A stretch of DNA of 14,035 bases from a candidate division CSSED10-310 bacterium (GTDB taxonomy: Bacteria > CSSED10-310 > JAFGDC01), in the NCBI GenBank assembly GCA_016932295.1, contig JAFGDC010000337.1, positions 1 to 14,035 of the forward strand. The letters run 5' to 3'. A program made the translations under genes and the position numbers. Positions 1-6,672 of the stretch are shown here, one piece after another (within the stretch, counting starts at the first letter, position 1; each line of letters begins with the position of its first letter). A model generated the notes under the pieces. That model searched no databases. It had not been told where the DNA came from and worked only from the letters and a program-made list of their open reading frames with translations.

Positions 1-2
1 GA

Positions 3-323
3 GGCAATCGTGATGTCAAGGTGGATGCGAAGACCCTAACCACCATTCTGTTCGGCCGCACCCCGATCGATCTCTCCGCAGTGGAACAACTGGTGGATGT
101 CAGTCAGACCCGGGCCGTCGCCCAGGCCATCATCCGGTACATGACCGGGTATGCGGAGCAGCATGCCACGCTGAGGGAGGGCCTGGAAGCGATGGATGGC
201 GCCATCGATGCGCAGGGACTGGATGCGCTGACGGCATATTCCACCGGCAATCTGGCACGTCCCAGGGTGTTCGAAATCGCCGCGGCGATCAATCGCCTGC
301 GAGGATTTCGAACATTGCAGTAG
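3..323 (+). CDS. ABC-ATPase domain protein (PF09818-like), C-terminal end only
   Basis: The reading frame is open from the left edge of the window to a TAG at 321-323, so this is the last ~106 residues of a longer protein. A GTG at 21 would give a 100-residue ORF but has no convincing ribosome site, so I treat the gene as truncated by the window. Visible landmarks are FGRTPIDLSAVEQLVD followed by SQTRAVAQAI, and near the end LARPRVFEIAAAINRLR. From memory these match the conserved C-terminus of the predicted 'ATPase of the ABC class' family, which has a single large P-loop protein of about 550-600 residues. Its Walker motifs would lie outside the window. The cellular role of that family is poorly known. 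The assignment rests on recalled family sequence, not on a search. A weak hairpin follows the stop codon. Confidence 0.7.
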   Translation, partial: GNRDVKVDAKTLTTILFGRTPIDLSAVEQLVDVSQTRAVAQAIIRYMTGYAEQHATLREGLEAMDGAIDAQGLDALTAYSTGNLARPRVFEIAAAINRLRGFRTLQ

Positions 324-646
324 CTTTCAGGCGACCGGATCGCACCCGCCTGTTGCCACGCCTCCCGGATGCTCCGGATGGAATATGAGGATTCCATGAG
401 CCATGCCGCGCGGATCGAGATCACTGTGAAGCGTCGCGACCGTACCGGGATCGAGAACCCTGAAAACGTGCCATTCAACCCGGCTGGTGCTTCCGGAGAG
501 CCGATGAAGAGTCGGAAGGATGGATGGCTTCTCGCCGGGGGAAAGATACACCATGGAACTGGACAAGCACCGGACAATCCCGTACATTTGCCTATGAGCA
601 GAGAACAACATGAGTAAGGTTCATACAGGGTGAGGTTGAGGTAAAT
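324..646. other. Intergenic region without a convincing gene
   Basis: Between the ABC-ATPase stop and the GntR gene I see no credible gene. Overlapping short ORFs exist on both strands (for example 369-617 plus and 327-611 minus). None has a good ribosome site or a recognisable motif. The interval presumably holds the promoter and operator of the GntR gene, but I could not identify a clear -35/-10 pair or palindromic operator. Confidence 0.5.
328..352 (+). terminator. Weak hairpin just after the ABC-ATPase stop
   Basis: CAGGCG (328-333) pairs with CGCCTG (347-352), a 6-bp stem with a 13-nt loop, starting 5 bp after the TAG. It is followed by TTGCC and not a T run, so it is at best a poor intrinsic terminator. 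Confidence 0.3.
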
Positions 647-1369
647 ATGACGGACAGAAAAGCGGATAAAAAGCTTCGTATTGCAGATACTATCACTGAA
701 GATTTATTGGCGAAGATACTGGGCGGGGAAATCAAACCGGGTGACAAGCTGGCTCCGGAGCGTGAATTGGCGGTGATCTACAACACAAACCGCAATACAC
801 TCCGGGAGGCTATCAGGAATCTCCAGACCTTGAACCTGCTGGATGTTCGGCACGGTGATGGACTGCGTATCAAGGACTTCCGGACGGCGGGGGAATTGCA
901 CCTCCTGCCGCAGTATTTTAAACACTGTGTCAATGAAAATGAGCGGCTTGCCGTATTTGAAGAGGTACTCAGCTTCCGTAAAACAATGTTGATCGAACTC
1001 GTGGGTGAAGTTGCCAGCAACCGGTCCCAGGAGGATCTCGCCGCCTTGAAACGAATCATAGATCACCAGCACTCGCAATCAGGTGATCCCGGCAAGATGC
1101 TGTTGTCGGACGTTGAATTCAACAAGATCCTGGTCCGCGCCTCCCACAACCAGACCGCCTACTGGATTTTCAATACGCTGGTGAAGCTGTACCAGGAAAT
1201 CATCGCTGATTTTTCATCGTTGGGCCTGATCAGTAACAACTACCTGGATTTTCTTGACAAACTCTACGATGCGATCAGGACTCGTGATGCTAAAACCGCA
1301 AGGTCCGTGATTGAGCAGCATTTGATCAGCAGCGACAAGATGGTCCTGACCATGCTGCGGGTGCTCTGA
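647..1369 (+). CDS. GntR-family transcriptional regulator with FCD-type ligand domain
   Basis: A 240-residue protein of typical FadR/FCD-regulator length. Residues ~11-77 form the GntR winged helix: an IKPGDKLAPERELA segment, the recognition-helix region NTNRNTLREAIRNLQ, and the wing LLDVRHGDGLRI. Residues ~95-228 are all-helical, as in an FCD ligand-sensing domain, with D155 in DVEFNKIL and H225 in VIEQHL. The usual D-x-x-F-H motif is D-x-x-F-N here, and the middle His is not evident around 198-206, so the metal-binding site of many FCD proteins looks incomplete. E. coli FadR also lacks the metal. The ATG at 647 is preceded by GAGGT at 637-641, supporting this start. The gene stands alone on the plus strand, convergent with the argF operon. 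It could regulate itself or a neighbour. The ligand is unknown. Confidence 0.88.
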   Translation: MTDRKADKKLRIADTITEDLLAKILGGEIKPGDKLAPERELAVIYNTNRNTLREAIRNLQTLNLLDVRHGDGLRIKDFRTAGELHLLPQYFKHCVNENERLAVFEEVLSFRKTMLIELVGEVASNRSQEDLAALKRIIDHQHSQSGDPGKMLLSDVEFNKILVRASHNQTAYWIFNTLVKLYQEIIADFSSLGLISNNYLDFLDKLYDAIRTRDAKTARSVIEQHLISSDKMVLTMLRVL

Positions 1370-1375
1370 GCATTC

Positions 1376-1401
1376 CCCGCCGCAATCAGCCTGGCGGCGG
1401 G
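1376..1401. terminator. GC-rich hairpin between convergent genes
   Basis: CCCGCCGC (1376-1383) and GCGGCGGG (1394-1401) form a perfect 8-bp stem with a 10-nt loop, 7 bp past the GntR stop and about 60 bp past the end of the convergent minus-strand operon. No T tract follows on either strand. It may be a bidirectional terminator or a 3'-end-stabilising hairpin. Confidence 0.4.
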
Positions 1402-1458
1402 TGGCTGTAGCATTGGGGAGAAAGGCTGGCGCCTGAATCGGCCGGCACCGGCTGAAGG

Positions 1459-3174
1459 TCACCTGGAATAAGGGACAAGCCAGAGCGAGGGTGCCTGGAA
1501 TCCCGGAACGCGTCTCAGTTCTCCAGCCAGGATGGCGCTCATTTTGATTGCTGTCACCGGTTCCAGCCACTCCTCATGAAGCACGACGTACCCGATCCCC
1601 AAGCGTTGCAGCGCGACAGCAGATCCTTCCACCGTCATCGTCGGTTCCGATTCCGTGATGCGTTCACGCAGCCATTCTTCCATGCGATACGAACCAGATC
1701 CGGCGGGTGAGGTGAAGTGCGGATCCGCCGCCGTGACAGCAAGGATGAGGGGCACTTCCAACGCCAGCCGCGGATTGAAACCCTTCATATCGGATGCTTC
1801 AGAAATATTGTAGGGGATCGGCCGATGGTGCCTCGTCTGGTAAAATTCATACCAGCCGACCCGATGAAATCTGAACCGAACAGGCAGATCGAGCACGGCG
1901 GTCCGGTCAGGTTGCTCCGCAATCCAATCACAGGCAGGCGGATGCTCCGCACTACTGGTTTTCGGCAGACCTCGCCCACACACAAAGTGATCACCTATCA
2001 GCAGAAAGAACAGGACAGCGAGTGGCAGGTGTTTCCGGTGCATGGCGCCGATACCGGCCGCGCATGGTGGTACCAGAGCCAGCATGGCGCCTGCCTGGAA
2101 ACGGAATGCGTTACGGAAGAATGACAGGGGTGGGATCAATGCCATGAGGTCATATGGCATGGGAAGATCCATGACCAGGGCCGAACGCCAGTAGAGGGCG
2201 GGTCCCATGGACAGGATCAGCAGGCTCAGGGCGGCCGCCCACCAGCGCCACATCCGCCGCTCCACTGTCGCGCCGATCAGGGCGAGGGCACAGAATGCCA
2301 ACCCGATATATGGAGGCCTTGGGACCGGCGCAGCGGTATCATGAAACGGAACGAAGTATTCCAGTCCGGTGACATCGAAGGGTTCGAGGTGATTCTCGAG
2401 ACGTGAAGCCAGGCGCAATTCCGTGCCGTCGCGCATGGCGTGGAGATATATAAACTGGACGGGCGCGGTCAGGATGACGGCGGTGAAAGCACTCAAAGCG
2501 AGCAGCCTGAAGTTGCGCCGTGGCGCCGATGCGCGCACGGCTTGGGTACCGCAGATGATGCCGGCCAGGATCACCAGTTGAAAAGCATGGTAATGACCGG
2601 CAAAAAGCGTCAAAGCCGCCGTGGTCCCGGCCGCCACCGCCATTGTCGGCGATGCTGCCGCCTGGGACCGGATGAGCAACGCCAGGCTGACGGCGATCCA
2701 GCCGAATCCGGTGGCGGATGGCACTCCTTCTTCAATCAGGGCCAGCAAATGGGAACTGGTCATGACCGCGGCGGCAACGATCACGGCGGAGCCCCGGATG
2801 GCTCCGGAAGCCAAGGCCAGGGCAAACGCTCCCACTCCGGCGAGGATGACATGCACACCGATGAGCAGGTTGTAGGCTCTGACCGGCCCGTCCGCCGCGC
2901 CCAGTACCCAGGCCAGCCAACCGTTCAAAGGGTCGGGCAGCATCAATGCACCGCCGTCCGGATAGAACAACAGGGGAGTATGGTAGGGCAGCAACCTGCC
3001 GGCGGACGATTCGCCGGCAAACCACCAGTAACCCCATACCGAATCCAGCAGATCTCCGGTCACATCGCCAACCAGTCGACCTTCGGAATGAGGCAGCAGG
3101 CGGCACAGGACAACCACGACCAGGAGTACCGGTAGCGCGACCTTCCCAAGCCGCGGCGAGGACAAGTGTTTCAT
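1459..3174 (-). CDS. Polytopic membrane protein, probable GT-C-type glycosyltransferase-like
   Basis: A 571-residue protein with about 10-12 hydrophobic segments from residue ~11 to ~397, then a soluble tail of ~175 residues. The architecture resembles GT-C fold lipid-linked sugar transferases or YfhO-like proteins. It has one TM helix (11-27), then a large first external loop with acidic residues (D37, D41, D44 in GDVTGDLLD) and a WGYWWFAGES...PLLFYPDGG region. A late signature LIPPLSFFRNAFRFQAG (346-362) is common near the end of the membrane part of such proteins. The exact reaction cannot be read from sequence, and a non-catalytic role is possible. The start ATG lies 15 bp after the argF stop, with GGAG just upstream, so it is the last gene of the argF operon. 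No transporter signature is seen. Confidence 0.65.
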   Translation of the reverse strand: MKHLSSPRLGKVALPVLLVVVVLCRLLPHSEGRLVGDVTGDLLDSVWGYWWFAGESSAGRLLPYHTPLLFYPDGGALMLPDPLNGWLAWVLGAADGPVRAYNLLIGVHVILAGVGAFALALASGAIRGSAVIVAAAVMTSSHLLALIEEGVPSATGFGWIAVSLALLIRSQAAASPTMAVAAGTTAALTLFAGHYHAFQLVILAGIICGTQAVRASAPRRNFRLLALSAFTAVILTAPVQFIYLHAMRDGTELRLASRLENHLEPFDVTGLEYFVPFHDTAAPVPRPPYIGLAFCALALIGATVERRMWRWWAAALSLLILSMGPALYWRSALVMDLPMPYDLMALIPPLSFFRNAFRFQAGAMLALVPPCAAGIGAMHRKHLPLAVLFFLLIGDHFVCGRGLPKTSSAEHPPACDWIAEQPDRTAVLDLPVRFRFHRVGWYEFYQTRHHRPIPYNISEASDMKGFNPRLALEVPLILAVTAADPHFTSPAGSGSYRMEEWLRERITESEPTMTVEGSAVALQRLGIGYVVLHEEWLEPVTAIKMSAILAGELRRVPGFQAPSLWLVPYSR

Positions 3175-3189
3175 CGACTCCGGCAGCGC

Positions 3190-4176
3190 CTAGGCACCTC
3201 CGGCAATGGTGGCCACCATCACCGCCTTGATAGTATGCAGGCGATTCTCGGCTTGATCGAATACTCTGGATCGAGGACCTTCGAAGACCTCGTCGGTAAC
3301 CTCCATGATGTCCGGGTGCGCGGCGGATGTCTTGGTGTCCATGTTATGAAAGCTGGGAAGACAATGCAGGAAGATCGAATCCCGCTTGCCGGTCTTTGCC
3401 ATCATTTCCCCGGTGACCCGATAGGGAGACAGGAGCCGGATACGCTCGGTGATCTTGTCCTCCTCACCCATGGATACCCACACATCAGTATAGATCGCAT
3501 CGGCACCTGCAACTCCCAGATCAATGACATCGGTCACGGTGATACGGGCGCCGGATCGTTCAGCCATGGCTTCTGTGCGCACCATGAGCCCCCCGGCAGG
3601 ATGCAGTTCACGAGGCGCGACAATGCGGAAATCGATACCCAGTTGGGCGGAGATAACCAGCAGGGAGTTGGCCACGTTGTTGCGGCCGTCGCCGACGTAG
3701 GCCAGGCTGAGATCGCTCAGGCGGCCGAAGGCTTCACGCATGGTCATGATATCCGCCAGCGCCTGGGTTGGGTGAAAGGTATCGGTGAGACCGTTCCAGA
3801 CAGGAACGCCGGCATATTCGGCCAGTGTTTCAACAGTCTCATGCCTGAATCCACGAAACTGAATCCCATCGAACATCCGGCCCAGGACCCTGGCGGTGTC
3901 GGCCACGGTTTCCTTTTTTCCGAGTTGGATGTCATCACGTCCGAGATATTCCGGATGCGCCCCTTCATCAGCGGCTGCGGTGACAAAGGCGCAACGAGTC
4001 CTGGTCGAGGGCTTCTCGAAAAGCAACGCGATGTTCTTGTGGGCAAGCCGGTTTCTGAAGACGCCTCTTCGTTTCTCCTCCTTCAGACGGCCGGCCAGAT
4101 CCAGCAGGAAGACGATTTCTTCCGCCGTGAAATCAAGCAATGTCAGGAAATGTCGTGAGTTAAGATCGATGGTCAT
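3190..4176 (-). CDS. argF: Ornithine carbamoyltransferase
   Basis: Transfers the carbamoyl group of carbamoyl phosphate to ornithine, giving citrulline (arginine biosynthesis), or runs in reverse in catabolic enzymes. The 328-residue length is normal. All diagnostic motifs are present: the carbamoyl-phosphate loop STRTR (57-61) within FEKPSTRTRCAF, HPTQ (135-138), the ornithine-specific SMGEE (235-239) within DVWVSMGEED, and the catalytic HCLP (271-274). The SMG loop argues against putrescine or aspartate carbamoyltransferase. The start ATG overlaps the stop of the upstream gene (ATGA, 4 bp) and has AAGGAG 8 nt upstream, so translation is probably coupled. No other arginine or deiminase-pathway gene is in the window, so anabolic versus catabolic role is undecided. 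The neighbours, two proteasome-like proteins and a membrane protein, are not the usual arg gene partners. Confidence 0.96.
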   Translation of the reverse strand: MTIDLNSRHFLTLLDFTAEEIVFLLDLAGRLKEEKRRGVFRNRLAHKNIALLFEKPSTRTRCAFVTAAADEGAHPEYLGRDDIQLGKKETVADTARVLGRMFDGIQFRGFRHETVETLAEYAGVPVWNGLTDTFHPTQALADIMTMREAFGRLSDLSLAYVGDGRNNVANSLLVISAQLGIDFRIVAPRELHPAGGLMVRTEAMAERSGARITVTDVIDLGVAGADAIYTDVWVSMGEEDKITERIRLLSPYRVTGEMMAKTGKRDSIFLHCLPSFHNMDTKTSAAHPDIMEVTDEVFEGPRSRVFDQAENRLHTIKAVMVATIAGGA

Positions 4177-5252
4177 CGGCCGCTCTCCTTCCCGTCGTCC
4201 TTGTCCAGACTGCTCCTCAACGTATAACCGCGCAGGAACCGAAGGAGCCGATACGTGTCGGAAGCAGCCCGCAGAAAGGCTTCGTTGATCTCGGGAAAAG
4301 ACTTGTCTTTGAATACCAGGTCCTCGATCAGTTCGTAGGCATTCTCCCGTGAAACCAGACCTTCATTCTTGGCGCTCTCTATCTCGAAGGCCAGGCGCGA
4401 ACGCCTGTCGAATAGTTCTTTCACCCGCAGATCGGGATCATCCTGCAATCCGTTGAAGTAGATGATCTTGGGATAACCACCGACGCCCGCGGTCATGCGG
4501 TAGGCGTGGGTCAAGCCGCGCAACATGGTCATGACCGCCTCGACCCGGTCGATGCGACAGCGGCGCTCCTGCTTGCTGCGCGCAACGGTATAATCGCAAT
4601 ACACCAAGTCGCAGGTATCGCGGCCCGAACCCTGTGCGAGGAAAATTTCCTGGACTTCTTCGCACACCGGCATCCTGGTGGTCATGTAAAAAATCCGGAA
4701 TCCCTCATCGGGATGGTAACCGGCCAGTACCTGTGAATTTCCATAAATGCCTTTCACATCCGCGGGCATACCGTCGAAGGTCATGTAGTTGCAGCCCTTG
4801 CCGATGGTGGCGGCATCGGCGATCTCATAATGCGCGCCGGCTCGCTCATAGTAGCCAGCCACAAGATCGTCACCAGTGAATCCGTACCTGCCTCGCAGCA
4901 TGTCATCGACATGCACTCGCTTGACCCGGGTGATCACCTCGAAGGACAGCAATGCCGCTTCCTCGACCCCCATAAACACCGGCGGCATCCCGTCGTGTTT
5001 CTTGCATTCAAGCTCGTAGTTCCTGGTAATTTGCTTTTCAGTCTGGTCGATAAACTCATCGCCGATACTTGATGTGCCCGTGGTTCCCATGAACAACACG
5101 AGACCTTGCTCGTGCTGAATCTGCCGGTTCACCACCGAGCGGATCTTTTCCGGTGTGTAGAAGATCATCCATTCCGGATTCCAGTAACGAGCCTCGTCAC
5201 AGATGCACAACCCGGAATCACGATCGATACGCATAGCATTGATGGAAGTCAT
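4173..5252 (-). CDS. Proteasome/HslV-like Ntn-hydrolase, putative active subunit
   Basis: A 359-residue protein with no assigned name known to me. The landmarks match the proteasome beta/HslV fold in order. T2 directly follows the start Met and would become N-terminal after Met removal, as in HslV. D19 lies in LCICDEAR and K36 in TPEKIRSV, close to the Thr1/Asp17/Lys33 triad. A Gly-rich turn GTTGTSS (56-62) is followed by a helix. G-S-G (208-210) matches the GSG around proteasome Ser129, and GVGGYPKIIYFNG (256-268) matches the late SGG-strand. Insertion at about 85-170 and a predicted helical C-terminal extension (270-345) make it much longer than HslV (~175). The start is firm: ATGA overlap with the upstream gene's stop and AAGGGGGG at 5260-5267. 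It is paralogous to the upstream gene. Substrate and partner ATPase are unknown. Fold assignment is by eye, so another Ntn-hydrolase family is possible. Confidence 0.72.
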   Translation of the reverse strand: MTSINAMRIDRDSGLCICDEARYWNPEWMIFYTPEKIRSVVNRQIQHEQGLVLFMGTTGTSSIGDEFIDQTEKQITRNYELECKKHDGMPPVFMGVEEAALLSFEVITRVKRVHVDDMLRGRYGFTGDDLVAGYYERAGAHYEIADAATIGKGCNYMTFDGMPADVKGIYGNSQVLAGYHPDEGFRIFYMTTRMPVCEEVQEIFLAQGSGRDTCDLVYCDYTVARSKQERRCRIDRVEAVMTMLRGLTHAYRMTAGVGGYPKIIYFNGLQDDPDLRVKELFDRRSRLAFEIESAKNEGLVSRENAYELIEDLVFKDKSFPEINEAFLRAASDTYRLLRFLRGYTLRSSLDKDDGKESGR

Positions 5253-6352
5253 GACAAGGCCCCCCTTGTGAACTCCTCGATCACCTTGACATGGTCGTCG
5301 TCCAACTCCACCTTGATGGTGTCGGTATCTCCCAGCTTGTAATTGCGGAGCAGGAAATGGAGCCTCGTCAGATCATTGACGCTCCCCAGGAAGTTCTTCT
5401 CCGTTTCTTGCAGGGAAGTGGTTCCAGTGACAATCTCCTCCATCAAGGCGCACGCCTTGCTCTTCTCGAGCAGCTCCGCCTTGCAGGCGCGGACCACCTC
5501 AGTGGCCAGCCTTGCCCTGTGGTCAACCAGTTCGAAAACCTGTTCCGCACGGGTCGCGCCACGGCGATTCAGCAGGATGAGATTGAGATTACCGCCGACT
5601 TCCTTGAAATGATCAGCGGCCGTGACCGCGGATTCGAACAACTCGAGAATGCCTTCACCGATCCCGTATCCGGCTTTTCTGACCTTGAACACCTTGGTTC
5701 CGAAATCCTGACCGAGAACCAGTCCGGATGCATACTTGCCGGCGCCGATGGCTTCGAATCCCTCGTGGATGTACCCCATCACCCAGTTTTCGATGCTCAG
5801 GTGATATGCGGTGATCCCGTAGGTCTCATCGAAACCGAAGATAACGGCCTTGGATTCCATCGCCGCTTTGAGAAGCGCATCCGCCTTTTCCCCGGATGCG
5901 ATACCGGTGGCATTCTCTTTTATCTTTTCGTTTTTTATCTCGATTTTTTTACCGTTCACCAGGTAATAACCGCGATTGAGATCATCGCTCGAGAAGCCGA
6001 AGAAAAACGTGAGCTTCTGATCGATCCGGCGACGTATGGCGGTCTGGAGATTCTTGAAGGCGATCGTGGCAATGTCCTTGATCAGGGTGGGCTGGCCGCC
6101 TTCCACCTTCTTCTCGCTGTACAATCTGGCCAAGGCACGGCGGGTATCCCGAACCACCTCATGATGGACCGAAGGGTAGCCCACTCCGCCGTACACCACC
6201 TCCATCTTCCAATCCCTCGCCATGTTCTCCTGGAGAAGCAGTTGCAGATTATCCGCGTAGAGACGTTTGCGAAAATGAACATTCCAGAACTCTTCGTCGC
6301 TGATGATCGCCCCGGTATCGGGACTGAACTGCAACAGGTTGACAAGTGCCAT
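5249..6352 (-). CDS. Proteasome/HslV-like paralog, putative non-catalytic subunit
   Basis: A 367-residue paralog of the downstream gene. The two align from the first residue (ALVNLLQFSPDTGAIISDEE against TSINAMRIDRDSGLCICDEA) through the Gly turn (YGGVGYPS, 54-61), the GSG-equivalent (G203-A204-G205), the late strand VGGNLNLILLNRRG (252-265) and the C-terminal helices ending FLLRNYKL (333-340). Catalytic positions differ: residue 2 is Ala, the Lys position is Leu (L36), and GSG is GAG; only D19 is kept. It therefore looks inactive, as alpha or non-catalytic beta subunits are. I chose ATG 6352 over an upstream in-frame ATG at 6439 because GGAGGG (6360-6365) lies 7 nt before it and because homology with the paralog begins exactly there. 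It is the first gene of the operon and its stop overlaps the next start (ATGA). Confidence 0.7.
   Translation of the reverse strand: MALVNLLQFSPDTGAIISDEEFWNVHFRKRLYADNLQLLLQENMARDWKMEVVYGGVGYPSVHHEVVRDTRRALARLYSEKKVEGGQPTLIKDIATIAFKNLQTAIRRRIDQKLTFFFGFSSDDLNRGYYLVNGKKIEIKNEKIKENATGIASGEKADALLKAAMESKAVIFGFDETYGITAYHLSIENWVMGYIHEGFEAIGAGKYASGLVLGQDFGTKVFKVRKAGYGIGEGILELFESAVTAADHFKEVGGNLNLILLNRRGATRAEQVFELVDHRARLATEVVRACKAELLEKSKACALMEEIVTGTTSLQETEKNFLGSVNDLTRLHFLLRNYKLGDTDTIKVELDDDHVKVIEEFTRGALS
5260..5267 (-). promoter_or_regulatory. Ribosome binding site fixing the Thr-2 start
   Basis: On the minus strand AAGGGGGG lies 7 nt before the ATG at 5252. Together with the ATGA overlap, it fixes the start so that Thr is the second codon, which matters for the Ntn-hydrolase interpretation. 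Confidence 0.75.
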
Positions 6353-6359
6353 GACCACG

Positions 6360-6365
6360 CCCTCC
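6360..6365 (-). promoter_or_regulatory. Ribosome binding site deciding the operon's first start
   Basis: GGAGGG on the minus strand, 7 nt upstream of ATG 6352. The alternative ATG at 6439 has no comparable site, and its 29 extra residues have no counterpart in the paralog. Confidence 0.8.
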
Positions 6366-6619
6366 ATTTCAAATGGCTGTGACGACAGACCGCTTCCACA
6401 CAAGTACTGGACTTTATCCAAAAGGATCAGGCAAGGCAACGAAGAAGTGCCGCCTGGTCCCGTGAGAACACACCGGAAGATCCCTCGGCGAGTCGATGAT
6501 CGGCGGCCGGCAGGGACCAGTGGATCCGGGTGATTCCGTCATTGGCATGTTTCCACGGGAAGGTTGATACCGCTGTCCCGGAAACGGGCTCCGGTATTTC
6601 GCAGGCCGGTGAAGGGAGA

Positions 6620-6651
6620 TGACAAGAAAAGGGCGCACCAGAGTGCGCCCT
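6620..6651 (-). terminator. Intrinsic terminator of the thioester surface protein gene
   Basis: Read on the minus strand, AGGGCGCAC (6651-6643) pairs with GTGCGCCCT (6638-6630): a 9-bp GC-rich stem with a 4-nt loop followed by TTTTCTTGTC. It begins 21 bp past the stop codon. It separates this gene from the same-strand operon downstream. Confidence 0.88.
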
Positions 6652-6672
6652 CGCAATCATTCAGTCAGATGA

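Larger units (their letters stand above)
6353..6672 (-). other. Leader/promoter region of the proteasome-like/argF operon
   Basis: About 275 bp separate the terminator of the upstream gene from the first operon gene, so the operon promoter must lie here. I see no strong sigma-70 pair; TTGCCT with GATAAA at 15-bp spacing on the minus strand is a weak candidate. Inverted arms CTGGTCCC (6454-6461) and GGGACCAG (6513-6520) could close a 51-nt loop in the leader transcript. No recognised riboswitch or T-box was found, and no gene. Confidence 0.4.

Noticed and set aside
369..617. 82-codon plus-strand ORF (and 94-codon minus-strand ORF 327-611)
   Set aside because: No ribosome site, no recognisable motif, and mutually overlapping; likely non-coding.
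3166..4158. 330-codon plus-strand ORF
   Set aside because: Exactly antisense to argF, whose motifs are unmistakable; low-quality composition. A GC-bias shadow.
5291..6382. 363-codon plus-strand ORF
   Set aside because: Antisense to the upstream proteasome-like gene, which has a ribosome site, coupling and a paralog; no motifs in the antisense product.
6438..6470. T-box-like string (GGGACCAGGCGGCAC on the minus strand)
   Set aside because: Only loosely resembles AGGGUGGNACCGCG; no specifier stem or matching terminator seen, and argF-type operons rarely use one.
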